DNA of 38,177 bases from an uncultured Prevotellaceae bacterium (GCA_947170495.1 CAMVUB010000002.1:75781-113957), one strand, 5' to 3'. Shown: positions 16,511-23,929, numbered from the stretch's first letter. Program-made: numbers and translations. Notes: generated from the sequence alone by a model not told the origin.

Positions 16511-16986
16511 AGGCTGTAAGCCAATGCATAAGCTTTCATCTGCTTGAGCATGGCGAGGAGGCCGTTGCTGCGGGTGGGTGAGAGGTGCTCGCGCAGGCCG
16601 ATGCGCTCGATGAAATAGAGGTCAGCATCCATGATTTCCTGCGGCGTATGGTCGCTGAGGACGCGAATGAGGAGCGTCACGATACCCTTCACGATGAGGG
16701 CGTCGCTCTCGGCCTCGAAATGTACGAGGCCTTCGGGTGTCAGCGTAGCCGTCAGCCATACGCGGCTCTGGCAGCCGTCGATGAGGTTCTGCTCGGTCTT
16801 GTCGCTCTCCGGCAGCGGCTGCTGGTCGTTGCCGAGGTCGATGAGCAACTGGTATTTATCCATCCAGTCATCGAAGTCGTTGAATTCCTCGATGATCTCG
16901 TCTTGGAGGGTGTTGATGGACTCACCCTCCACCCCCCTCTCTTGCAAAGAGGGGGAGGGCTGGCGCGATGTAGTGTTATTGCACAT
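16495..16986 (-). CDS. sufE: SufE-type cysteine desulfurase sulfur acceptor
   Basis: 163 residues. SufE accepts persulfide sulfur from SufS and passes it to the SufBCD scaffold for Fe-S assembly. The active cysteine is C72 in LIDGCQSRVWL. The family core starts at INTLQDEIIEEFNDFDDWM and includes EGLVHFEAESDALIVKGIV and IGLREHLSPTRSNGLLAM. Normal SufE proteins are about 140 residues. The extra 23 at the front (MCNNTTSRQPSPSLQERGVE...) are encoded by a palindromic repeat and a start-codon block that also occurs in porX. The C-terminal NEK and the stop come from a GTGAAAA repeat. Upstream on the strand is the M28 gene. Confidence 0.93.
   Translation of the reverse strand: MCNNTTSRQPSPSLQERGVEGESINTLQDEIIEEFNDFDDWMDKYQLLIDLGNDQQPLPESDKTEQNLIDGCQSRVWLTATLTPEGLVHFEAESDALIVKGIVTLLIRVLSDHTPQEIMDADLYFIERIGLREHLSPTRSNGLLAMLKQMKAYALAYSLKNEK
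16919..16960. repeat. C/G-rich palindromic repeat translated at the SufE N-terminus
   Basis: GACTCACCCTCCACCCCCCT followed by CTCTTGCAAAGAGGGGGAGG. In frame in sufE, inverted to the copy at 17033. Confidence 0.85.
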
Positions 16987-17032
16987 AAGATGATTATTTC
17001 TATATTACGATACTTAGGCTACCACCCGGAAG

Positions 17033-17072
17033 GTTACTCCCCTCTTTAAAAGAGAGGGGTCGGGGGTGAGTC
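17033..17072. repeat. C/G-rich palindromic repeat after the M28 gene
   Basis: GTTACTCCCCTCTTTAAAAG then AGAGGGGTCGGGGGTGAGTC. Starts 1-2 nt after the M28 stop on the minus strand. Confidence 0.87.
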
Positions 17073-17073
17073 T

Positions 17074-18156
17074 TTAATTGTCATTATACAGCAGCTGCAA
17101 CAGCGTCTGGCCCACGGCGCGCAGGGCCTCGGGGTCGATATTCTCGGGTGTGTCGGCGGTAGTGTGCCAAGTTTCGCCAAACGACGAGGCAGCTCCATCC
17201 ACAGAGGGGATAATATCAATGCAAGGGATGTGCGCGATGCGGTTCACGGGCAGGTGGTCATCGGTGATATAGCCTCCGTCCTTGGGGACGAAATACTGCC
17301 CGAAGCCCAGCTGTATGCCCAAGTGCCACACCATCCCTACGATGGGTCGGCCATACTGCATGGAGAAGCCCTCCATGAGGAAGCGCGCCCCACGGCCACC
17401 TACCATGTCCAGATTGACGCCGTAGCGGGCGCGGTAGCCTTCGGAAGCTGCCACCTGTGCCCAATAGGTGGAACCCAGGCACCAGTAGCTCTCGCCATCG
17501 CTCTCAGCCCATTGCGGGGTGCCCTGGTCTTCGAGGTCGAAGCACACGAAATCGATGCCGTAGCTGAGCCCCGTCTGCAGGATCACGCGCGCCATCTCCA
17601 GCATCACAGCCACGCCAGAGGCGCCATCGTTGGCCGCCATCACGGGCGTATGGTGGTTGGCAGCATCAGGGTCGTTGTCGGCCCAGGCGCGGCTGTCCCA
17701 GTGTGCGGTGATGAGGACGCGGTCGAGGGCGTCGGGGTTTGTCTGTGCCACGATATTACGGCAGGCCATCGGCTGGCCGTCGTAGCCATTCAGCGTGGTG
17801 CGCTGCTCTGACACCTGTGCCCCGAGCTGCTGGAACTTCTCGCCAATCCACGCGGCACAGTCCTCATGGGCGGCACTGCCCGGCACGCGCGGTCCGAAGG
17901 CGCACTGTGCCTGAACATAAGCCATCGCCGAATCCGCCACGAAGGTGGGCGCCGGAGACAGCGCTATGGTGTCCGCCGTCGTCCCCCGCTTCGTCTTGCC
18001 GCCGCAAGAAGAGAGGGCGAACAAAATGAAAAATGAAAAAATGAAAAGTGAAAAAAGGGGCCAATAGCGTCTATAGAGACTATAGACACTATAGTTACTA
18101 TAGCTACTATAGCTGCTATAGGGCTTATTGGTCTTATGGGAAATCTTGGAAACCAT
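17074..18156 (-). CDS. M28-family lipoprotein, glutaminyl-peptide cyclotransferase-like
   Basis: 360 residues. The zinc-hydrolase core resembles the Bacteroidetes glutaminyl cyclase (PgQC-type), which converts N-terminal glutamine of exported proteins to pyroglutamate. Visible are ITAHWDSRAWADNDPDAANHH, AANDGASGVAVMLEMAR, CFDLEDQG, NLDMVGG, ITDDHLPVNRI and ETWHTTADTPENID, covering the metal and acid ligands expected for QC/M28. The lipobox is LSSC (C51). Residues 12-30 (YSSYSSYSNYSVYSLY) are encoded by a 9-bp tandem repeat. The hydrophobic core PLFSLFIFSFFILF is encoded by a TTTTCATTTTTCA array, so the signal peptide is almost wholly repeat-derived. A heptamer array ends right at the start codon. 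QC rather than aminopeptidase is inference. Confidence 0.85.
   Translation of the reverse strand: MVSKISHKTNKPYSSYSSYSNYSVYSLYRRYWPLFSLFIFSFFILFALSSCGGKTKRGTTADTIALSPAPTFVADSAMAYVQAQCAFGPRVPGSAAHEDCAAWIGEKFQQLGAQVSEQRTTLNGYDGQPMACRNIVAQTNPDALDRVLITAHWDSRAWADNDPDAANHHTPVMAANDGASGVAVMLEMARVILQTGLSYGIDFVCFDLEDQGTPQWAESDGESYWCLGSTYWAQVAASEGYRARYGVNLDMVGGRGARFLMEGFSMQYGRPIVGMVWHLGIQLGFGQYFVPKDGGYITDDHLPVNRIAHIPCIDIIPSVDGAASSFGETWHTTADTPENIDPEALRAVGQTLLQLLYNDN
18021..18061. repeat. AAAATGAAAAATGAAAAGTG array encoding the M28 signal-peptide core
   Basis: Units of the GTGAAAA/AATGAAAA family. Read on the minus strand they give PLFSLFIFSFFILF, the hydrophobic region before the lipobox. Confidence 0.85.
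18071..18124. repeat. Six copies of the 9-bp unit CTATAGNNN
   Basis: Perfect period of 9 bp with CTATAG invariant and three variable bases. In the M28 frame each unit gives a Y-S-x tripeptide (YSSYSSYSNYSVYSLYR). Changes in copy number would keep the frame. Confidence 0.92.
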
Positions 18157-18219
18157 CTCTAATCCTTAATCTCTAATCTTTAATCTTTAATCCTTAATCC
18201 TTAATCCTTAATCCTTAAC
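18157..18219. repeat. Nine copies of a CYTTAAT heptamer between the C26-M19 and M28 genes
   Basis: Units CTCTAAT, CCTTAAT and CTTTAAT with period 7. The array begins at the base next to the M28 ATG and runs into the last codons and TAA stop of the C26-M19 gene (VKD-stop). On the minus strand it reads as purine-rich GGATTAA units. Confidence 0.9.
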
Positions 18220-19998
18220 ATTCCCCTGGCATTCCTCCATCACGCGCAGCCAGTTGGCGCCCCAGATGAGGCGGAGGTCATCTTCGCTGTAGCGCTCGCG
18301 CAGGAGGCGGCGCGTGAAGTTAATGAGTTCCGATGCCGAGGCCAGGCCTGGCACACCGCCATCGCCGTCGAAGTCGGTGCCGATGCCCACATGCTCAATG
18401 CCCATCACCTTTACCATGTGATTCAAGTGGGCCACTGCGTCCAGGATGGTAGCCTGCCCGTCGGTACGGAGGAAGCCGTTGTAGAACGTCACCTGCGCCA
18501 CGCCGCCCTTGGCCGCCAAGGCTTTGAGCTGGTCATCGGTGAGGTTGCGGGGATGGTCGCAAAGGGCGCGGCTGGAGGAATGGGAGCATACGATGGGCGT
18601 CTGGCTGATATCCAGCGCATCGTAGAAGCTGCGCTCGCTGGCATGGGAGAGATCCACCATAATCCCTTGGCGGTTCATCTCACGGATGACCTCGGCGCCG
18701 AAGTCCGTGACACCCATGAGCGGTTCCCCTTCGCGTGGACGTGCCGAACCGCAGATGTCGTTGTTACCGTTGTGGCAAAGCGTCATATAGACGATGCCAT
18801 ATTTCTCGCTGAAATGGCGCAAAAGAGACAACTCGCGGCCGATGGCATAACCGTTTTCGATGCCGAGCATGATGGCTTTGCGGCCTTCGCGCTTCAGGCT
18901 ATAGACCTCTTGGGGCTCCCAGGCGATGCTGACGGCGTCAGCGTTCTGTTCCACCATCTCCTCGACACGGCTGAGCTGACTCTTGGCGTAGGCGGTGGCT
19001 GCTGCGCGGCCCTCCTCGGTGAGGGGTCCCTGCGGGATGTAGGCCACCATCGTACTGACATCGAGGCCGCCCTCGCTCATCTTGTGCAGATCCACCAGGA
19101 TCTTGGGGTCGCGCTGGTCGAAATGAATGTCCTGGTCGAAGAACATCGGCGTGTCGCAGTGGCTGTCAAGGGTGACGATGCGGCTGTGTATGCGCCGTGC
19201 CTCGCGGTAGTTGGCGGCTTCCTCGGCCAACCAGCGGAATAGCGGCATCATGCATTCATCATTGCGCAAGCAGAAGCACTCCGGGTGCCATTGCACACCG
19301 ATGATACTTTTGTATTCCGTAGATTCCACCGCCTCTATGACGCCGTCGGGCGCTGTGGCGCAGACGCGCAGGTGCGGGCCTGCCTCGCGGACGGCCTGAT
19401 GATGGAAGCTGTTGACAGGCAGTGTCTCCACACCCATGATGCGGTGGAGGAGCGAAGCATCGGCCAGCTGCACGGTGTGCGAGGCATGGCTGCGCTCCAA
19501 GTCCTGGCTGTGCTTGAGGAGAGGCTGTGCGGGTTGAGGGGTGGCGTACTGCGAGGCCAGGTCCTGCCATACGCTGCCGCCGAGGGCGTTGACCAGCATC
19601 TGTATGCCGCGACAGATGCCGAGCATGGGCAGCTGACGGTCGTAGGCCAGACGGATGAGCAACAGCTCACACAGGTCGCGCTTGGGGTTGATGCTATGCA
19701 GCTGCGGCACAGGTTCCTCGCCCGCGAACAGCGGGTTCATGTCGCCGCCGCCCGAGAGCACCAACGCATCGATGCCATCCAGCATGCTGCACAGCGCGTC
19801 GGCATTCTCCGTGGGGGGCAGCACCACGGGGGTGGCTCCCGCCCGCAGGATGCTCTCATAGTAGCCCTCCGCCAGCTCGCAGCCTTTCTCGCCGAAGTTG
19901 CCCGTGATGCCTATCACGGGCGTGCGGCGCGTGCCGGGGAAGCTGGCATGCAGTGCCTCGTAGCGTGCCTGCCAGTCAAAGGAAGCGTTCTTCGTCAT
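18208..19998 (-). CDS. Fusion of a class I amidotransferase-like C26 hydrolase and an M19 dipeptidase
   Basis: 596 residues. Part 1 (about 25-265) is a gamma-glutamyl hydrolase/PuuD-type C26 domain: SGGGDMNP, nucleophile C129 in LGICRGIQ, H200 region, and catalytic H238/E240 in QWHPE. Part 2 (about 270-596) is a renal-dipeptidase-type M19 domain: TLDSHCDTP (H280, D282), GIENGYAIG, LCHNGNNDICGS, VDLSHASERS, CSHSSSRAL, GIGTDFDGDGG. C26 enzymes cleave gamma-glutamyl amides and M19 cleaves dipeptides including D-amino-acid ones, so the fusion could process gamma-glutamyl or peptidoglycan-type peptides in sequence; that is inference. No signal peptide is seen. Its ATG overlaps the Lrp stop in an ATGA arrangement, indicating coupling. 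Confidence 0.9.
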   Translation of the reverse strand: MTKNASFDWQARYEALHASFPGTRRTPVIGITGNFGEKGCELAEGYYESILRAGATPVVLPPTENADALCSMLDGIDALVLSGGGDMNPLFAGEEPVPQLHSINPKRDLCELLLIRLAYDRQLPMLGICRGIQMLVNALGGSVWQDLASQYATPQPAQPLLKHSQDLERSHASHTVQLADASLLHRIMGVETLPVNSFHHQAVREAGPHLRVCATAPDGVIEAVESTEYKSIIGVQWHPECFCLRNDECMMPLFRWLAEEAANYREARRIHSRIVTLDSHCDTPMFFDQDIHFDQRDPKILVDLHKMSEGGLDVSTMVAYIPQGPLTEEGRAAATAYAKSQLSRVEEMVEQNADAVSIAWEPQEVYSLKREGRKAIMLGIENGYAIGRELSLLRHFSEKYGIVYMTLCHNGNNDICGSARPREGEPLMGVTDFGAEVIREMNRQGIMVDLSHASERSFYDALDISQTPIVCSHSSSRALCDHPRNLTDDQLKALAAKGGVAQVTFYNGFLRTDGQATILDAVAHLNHMVKVMGIEHVGIGTDFDGDGGVPGLASASELINFTRRLLRERYSEDDLRLIWGANWLRVMEECQGNVKD

Positions 19999-20525
19999 TC
20001 TTCGGTGTCTGCCAGCAGACCGGCTTTCTTGGTGGTGAGTGCTTTGATGGCAGCCACGTCGGCATCAGAAAGCCCGATGGGCACTTCCTTCTTGATGCTC
20101 TGCTTGAGCGAGATGAGCGTCTCGGTGGCGATGACGCCGGGAATCTCCTGCAGACGGTTGTTGAGGAGCTCCATGAGATGCGCATTATCGCGGGCATAGA
20201 GTTTGATGAGCATCGTGTAAGGGCCGGTGGTGAAGTGGCACTCCACAATCTCGGGAATCTTCTCGAACTCGCTCACCACATGTTTGTACATTGAGCCACG
20301 CTCCAGCGTGATTCCGACGTATGTGCAGGTGTTGTAACCGAGGGTCGTGGGGTTGACGTCGTAACCCGACCCTACGATGACACCGATATCCACCAGACGC
20401 TGCACGCGTTGGTGAATGGCAGCGCGGGAGACACCGCATTCAGTGGCTACATCTTTAAAAGGAATGCGCGCGTTATGCGTGATGATCTCAAGGATTTTCT
20501 TATCAAGGCTGTCAATCTTTTCCAT
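19995..20525 (-). CDS. Lrp/AsnC-family transcriptional regulator
   Basis: 176 residues from MEKIDSLDKKILEII, the usual Lrp start. A longer frame with 21 more residues crosses the promoter and is rejected. The winged HTH is at about 5-60 (KDVATECGVSRAAIHQRVQRL). A RAM/AsnC ligand domain follows (YVGITLERG, VVECHFTTGPYTMLIKLYA, IPGVIATETLISLKQSI). Family members sense amino acids. Coupling to the downstream C26-M19 gene suggests control of peptide or gamma-glutamyl amino acid breakdown. The C-terminal extension of about 25 residues (GLSDADVAAIKALTTKKAGLL) exceeds the minimal family. Confidence 0.92.
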   Translation of the reverse strand: MEKIDSLDKKILEIITHNARIPFKDVATECGVSRAAIHQRVQRLVDIGVIVGSGYDVNPTTLGYNTCTYVGITLERGSMYKHVVSEFEKIPEIVECHFTTGPYTMLIKLYARDNAHLMELLNNRLQEIPGVIATETLISLKQSIKKEVPIGLSDADVAAIKALTTKKAGLLADTEE

Positions 20526-20557
20526 ATGCAATTGGGTTATTATGTCATTTTGCAACG

Positions 20558-20565
20558 CAAAGGTA
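20558..20565 (-). promoter_or_regulatory. -7 promoter box of the Lrp gene
   Basis: TACCTTTG on the minus strand, about 32 bp before the ATG at 20525. This supports the shorter Lrp start. No clear -33 box at standard spacing. Confidence 0.6.
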
Positions 20566-20593
20566 GCTATTTTATCAACAACCGCCATCGTTT

Positions 20594-20636
20594 TTCACAA
20601 AAAAATGACACCAAAGGGTCGCTTTGGTGTCATTTT
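20594..20636 (-). terminator. Strong rho-independent terminator of the FKBP operon
   Basis: A 15-bp perfect stem (20602-20616 with 20622-20636; AAAATGACACCAAAG / CTTTGGTGTCATTTT) and 5-nt loop. On the minus strand a run of T follows. It ends transcription from the FKBP genes before the Lrp promoter. Confidence 0.85.
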
Positions 20637-20654
20637 GCGTGTATTTAGTCAACT

Positions 20655-21542
20655 TTACTTGACAATCTCCAGCAATTCCACGGTAAAGATGAGCGTGGAG
20701 AAGGGCGGAATCTTGCCGGCTTCACGTTCGCCGTAGCCGAGGTTCTGGGGGACATAGATGACCCACTTGGAGCCCACGGGCATCATCGTGAGTGCCTCCG
20801 TCCAACCCTTGATGACTCGGTCGCAGGCGAAGGTGGCAGGCTGGTTGCGCTTGTAGCTGCTGTCGAAGACGGTGCCGTCGATGAGTGTGCCTTCGTAGTT
20901 CACCTTCACCTTGTCGGTAGCCTTTGGCGTCTCACCGGTACCGGCGACCAGCACCTTGTACTGCAGGCCGCTTTCGGTGGTCTTCACGCTGTCCTTCTTG
21001 GCATTGGCAGCGAGGAAGGCTTCGCCGTCGGTGCGGTTCTTACCGTACTTGGCTTCCATCTGCACCTTGTGGTAGTACTCCATCTGCTTGGAGGCCACCG
21101 CCTGTGCGCTGTCCGCGGAGATGGTGGCGTTACCGGCGATGGCAGCACGGAAACCTTCGATGAAACGGGCTTTATTGAGCAAATCCACGGAATCGTTGAT
21201 CTGCTTGTTCACCTGCGGCACAATCTGGCTCTCCACCTGCTGGCGGATCTCCTTGCCGGCGATGTATGCCTTCATCTGCTTTGCAGCCTCATCCAGGGTG
21301 GGGTCATCGAAACCGCTGAGGAAATGATCGACATAAGCGGTGTCCACGCCGCGCTGGACCAGATAGTTCATCAGGCCGTTGGTCTGCGCGATGCCAAAGG
21401 CATAGCTGAAGTCGGACATCGGGATGGTGTCCACCTTCTCAGCCACGACGGCCTTCTTGCTCTTCTTCACCTTCTTGGCGGCACTGGCGTTGACGCACAC
21501 CAGCATGCCAAGAATGATAATCACCAAACGTGTTGCTTTCAT
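20655..21542 (-). CDS. FKBP-type peptidyl-prolyl isomerase, exported
   Basis: 295 residues. The signal peptide [21 protein letters not shown] ends at an ASA|A-like site with no lipobox at the right place, so it is periplasmic. A lysine-rich stretch (KKVKKSKK) follows. Residues 45-180 form the FkpA/Mip-like helical dimerisation region ([16 protein letters not shown]). The C-terminal FKBP domain starts near [19 protein letters not shown], with [63 protein letters not shown]. It folds proline-containing exported proteins. It is the last of three tandem FKBP genes, 15 bp from its neighbour. Confidence 0.93.
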   Translation of the reverse strand: MKATRLVIIILGMLVCVNASAAKKVKKSKKAVVAEKVDTIPMSDFSYAFGIAQTNGLMNYLVQRGVDTAYVDHFLSGFDDPTLDEAAKQMKAYIAGKEIRQQVESQIVPQVNKQINDSVDLLNKARFIEGFRAAIAGNATISADSAQAVASKQMEYYHKVQMEAKYGKNRTDGEAFLAANAKKDSVKTTESGLQYKVLVAGTGETPKATDKVKVNYEGTLIDGTVFDSSYKRNQPATFACDRVIKGWTEALTMMPVGSKWVIYVPQNLGYGEREAGKIPPFSTLIFTVELLEIVK

Positions 21543-21557
21543 GATAGCAGATGACTA

Positions 21558-22421
21558 TTACTTTTCAATTTCGAGCAGCTCGATGGTGAAGGTCAGCGCG
21601 CTGAAGGGCTTGATGTTGCCCATGTCCTGAGCGCCGTATGCCTGATCCTGGGGGATATAGACAATCCACTTGGAACCCACAGGCATCGTGGTGAGGGCGG
21701 CCTTGAAGCCGGGGATGACCTGATTGGCACGGAAGGTGGTGGGGTCGTTCTCGAGATTGCTGTCGAAGACGGTGCCGTCGATGAGCTTACCCTCGTAGTG
21801 CACCTTCACGCGGCAGGTGTCAGCGGCGACCTCGCCGTTACCCTCGGTGATGACCTCGTAGTACACACCGTTGCCGAGCTCCTGAATACCTTCCTTCTTG
21901 GCGATGTTAGCCATGAACTCCTCACCGGCAGCCTTGTTCTCAGCGAAAGCCTTGGCGCGAGCGTTCTCGCGGATGCTCTCCATACGGGTCTGCACATACA
22001 TATTGGCAGAGTCGAGGCTCATCACCTTGTCATTGCCAGCCACGGCAGCCATGAAGCCTGCATAGACGTTGTCCTCGTTGACGGTCTGTGTGGAGTCGTT
22101 GCCGAAGATCATCTGGTTGATGTTCTGGAGCATACCTTGACTCACCTGCTGACCAATCTGGATACCAGCGTAGTAGGCTGCCTTGCCCTTATCGTCGGAG
22201 CTCTTGATGCCCTCGCGGAAGCCCTTCAGGAACTCTTCCACATAAGTGGTGTCCACGCCCATGCGCATGGCCAGGTAATCCTTCAGACCCTGTGTCTGGC
22301 TCATGCCGATGGCATAGCTGAGGGTGTCGATGTCAGTTTTCAGGTTGGCGCTGGGGCCACCGTTGCAAGAGGCCATGACCATTGCCAAAGCCACTGCGAA
22401 GATTGCGGAAATCTTTTTCAT
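21558..22421 (-). CDS. FKBP-type peptidyl-prolyl isomerase lipoprotein
   Basis: 287 residues beginning MKKISAIFAVALAMVMASCNGG, with lipobox MASC (C19), so it is probably membrane-anchored on the periplasmic or surface side. The dimerisation region opens with DTLSYAIGMSQTQGLKDYL. The FKBP domain is at about 190-287 with [37 protein letters not shown], and PFSALTFTIELLEIEK. It is closely related to the downstream gene, suggesting tandem duplication followed by divergence in localisation. Confidence 0.93.
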   Translation of the reverse strand: MKKISAIFAVALAMVMASCNGGPSANLKTDIDTLSYAIGMSQTQGLKDYLAMRMGVDTTYVEEFLKGFREGIKSSDDKGKAAYYAGIQIGQQVSQGMLQNINQMIFGNDSTQTVNEDNVYAGFMAAVAGNDKVMSLDSANMYVQTRMESIRENARAKAFAENKAAGEEFMANIAKKEGIQELGNGVYYEVITEGNGEVAADTCRVKVHYEGKLIDGTVFDSNLENDPTTFRANQVIPGFKAALTTMPVGSKWIVYIPQDQAYGAQDMGNIKPFSALTFTIELLEIEK

Positions 22422-22451
22422 TTTGCTTTTTTTATTTTAGGAATTAATGAT

Positions 22452-22504
22452 GGGGCTTATTGGGCCTATTGGCCTTATAGGTCTTATGGGGCCTATGGGC
22501 CTTA
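22452..22504. repeat. 9-bp tandem array (GGGCCTTAT type) between two FKBP genes
   Basis: About six units such as GGGGCTTAT, TGGGCCTAT, TGGCCTTAT, AGGTCTTAT and GGGGCCTAT with period 9. The last unit supplies the TAA stop of the 22502 gene. GGGCTTATTGGTCTTATGGG at 18121-18140 is related. Confidence 0.88.
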
Positions 22505-23086
22505 AAGGACTTTGATGAGTTCCACGTCGAAGATCAGCGTGGCGTATGGAGGAATGCTGCTGCCGGCACCGCGCTCGCCATAACCCAGCAGATAGGGAAT
22601 GAAGAAGCGGTACTTGCTGCCTTCCTTCATGAGCTGCACGCCCTCGGTCCAACCCGGGATGACGCCGTTGAGGGGGAAGTCGGCGGGTTCACCGCGCTGG
22701 TAGCTGCTGTCGAAGACGGAACCGTTGATGAGTGTGCCCTCATAGTGGCAGCGCACCTTGTCCGTAGCCTTGGGGCTGCGACCTGTACCCTCCGTGAGTA
22801 CCTGGTACTGCAGACCGCTCTTGGTGGTGATGACACCCTCTTTCTTGGCGTTGGCCTCCAGGAAAGCCTTGCCCTCGGCGATAGCGCCCTTGGCCTGTTC
22901 GCGAGCCTGCGCGTCGAAAAACTCGTTGAGGAGGGTCTGAGCCTCGCGATGCGTCATCGCCAGCTCGCCGTCGCTGAGCACATCGCAGATGCTCTTCGTG
23001 AAATCCTGAACGTTGAAGTCGGAGATCCCCATGCTCTTCAGTTGCTGACCGATGCCGAGGCCCAATGCATAACTAATTTTGTTCAT
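22502..23086 (-). CDS. FKBP-type peptidyl-prolyl isomerase, cytoplasmic (FklB-like)
   Basis: 194 residues without a signal peptide (MNKISYALGLGIGQQLKSMG). The helical dimerisation half is at 1-85 and the FKBP half at about 90-194 (TTKSGLQYQVLTEGTGRSP, YEGTLINGSVFDSS, VIPGWTEGVQLMKEGSKYRFFIP, LGYGERGAGSSIPPYATLIFDVELI). It is probably cytoplasmic. It is the first gene of the FKBP operon, expressed from the promoter at 23117-23124. The stop codon is part of a 9-bp repeat array. Confidence 0.93.
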   Translation of the reverse strand: MNKISYALGLGIGQQLKSMGISDFNVQDFTKSICDVLSDGELAMTHREAQTLLNEFFDAQAREQAKGAIAEGKAFLEANAKKEGVITTKSGLQYQVLTEGTGRSPKATDKVRCHYEGTLINGSVFDSSYQRGEPADFPLNGVIPGWTEGVQLMKEGSKYRFFIPYLLGYGERGAGSSIPPYATLIFDVELIKVL

Positions 23087-23116
23087 GTTTTTGTCGTTCT
23101 ATTTGCAAATCGGGCG

Positions 23117-23124
23117 CAAAGGTA
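23117..23124 (-). promoter_or_regulatory. -7 promoter box of the FKBP operon
   Basis: TACCTTTG on the minus strand. It is preceded by ATCGTAAATAATGCT, also found before the cobB and rpsO boxes. TTTG, read on the minus strand, at 23152-23149 is a possible -33 with a 24-bp spacer. Confidence 0.65.
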
Positions 23125-23200
23125 AGCATTATTTACGATAAAATGATTCAAAACTATCAATAAAATCGCGCATGAGACATTGTAAATCGTAAATAATGCT

Positions 23201-23208
23201 TACTTTTG
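23201..23208 (+). promoter_or_regulatory. -7 promoter box of cobB
   Basis: TACTTTTG preceded by ATCGTAAATAATGCT. It forms an inverted repeat of about 23 bp with the divergent FKBP promoter. The cobB ATG is 14 bp downstream, so the UTR is very short. Confidence 0.65.
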
Positions 23209-23221
23209 CCCTTGCTAAACA

Positions 23222-23929
23222 ATGAAAACAATGAAAAAAGTGGTCATTCTTACCGGTGCTGGCATGTCAGCCGAGAGCGGCATCAGCACCTTCCGGGACT
23301 CCGGCGGACTGTGGGAACAACACCGCGTGGAGGACGTGGCAACCATCGAGGGCTACCAGCGTAACCCCGAGCTCGTCATCAATTTCTACAACGAACGGCG
23401 CCGCCAGCTGCCCCTCGTGAAGCCCTGCCGCGGCCATGAGCTCGTAGCGGCGCTGGAGAAGGATTTCGACGTGACGGTCATCACACAGAATGTCGATGAC
23501 CTCCACGAGCGTGCCGGCTCCACACATGTCATTCACCTGCATGGCGAACTGATGAAAGCCACCTCCTCATGGGCGCCCAACGACCCCAGGCAAATCATCA
23601 CCCTGCCCTCCGACCAACTCGACATACACATGGGCGACACCGCTGCCGACGGCAGCCAGCTCAGGCCCTTCATTGTGTGGTTCGGCGAGGCGGTGCCCGA
23701 GATTGAGCGCGCTGCCGAGGAGTCCTCGCGGGCTGACATCTATGTCGTCATCGGCACCAGCCTCAACGTCTATCCCGCCGCCGGACTCGTGCAGTTCGTG
23801 CCCGACGAGGCGCCCATCTACCTCATCGACCCCAAGGAGGTGCCCTGGTCCTCCACCCACCGCTTCCACCACATCCGCAAAGGCGCCTCCGAAGGCATGG
23901 AAGAGCTGATAACGCTCCTTCAACCTTAA
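23222..23929 (+). CDS. cobB: Sir2-family NAD-dependent deacylase (SIRT5-like), without zinc cysteines
   Basis: 235 residues. The NAD site reads GAGMSAESGISTFRDSGGLW (12-31) and TQNVDDLHERAG (88-99), with catalytic H107 in HLHGEL. Y56 and R59 in NFYNERR match the Tyr-x-x-Arg pair that lets class III sirtuins remove succinyl or malonyl groups. Conventional CobB proteins then carry a four-cysteine zinc ribbon. Here the region (MKATSSWAPNDPRQIITLPS) has none, and the whole protein has a single cysteine. I believe Bacteroidetes relatives share this loss. FIVWFGEAVP and VIGTSLNVYPAAGLVQF close the Rossmann fold. ATG 23231 is an alternative start. The stop lies in a short repeat array before the nucleoside kinase. 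Confidence 0.9.
   Translation: MKTMKKVVILTGAGMSAESGISTFRDSGGLWEQHRVEDVATIEGYQRNPELVINFYNERRRQLPLVKPCRGHELVAALEKDFDVTVITQNVDDLHERAGSTHVIHLHGELMKATSSWAPNDPRQIITLPSDQLDIHMGDTAADGSQLRPFIVWFGEAVPEIERAAEESSRADIYVVIGTSLNVYPAAGLVQFVPDEAPIYLIDPKEVPWSSTHRFHHIRKGASEGMEELITLLQP

Noticed and set aside
18071..18219. CRISPR-like array
   Set aside because: Units are 7 or 9 bp directly in tandem without spacers, and there are no cas genes.
20526..20588. Longer start for the Lrp regulator
   Set aside because: The added 21 residues cross the TACCTTTG box, while the family normally starts at MEKID.
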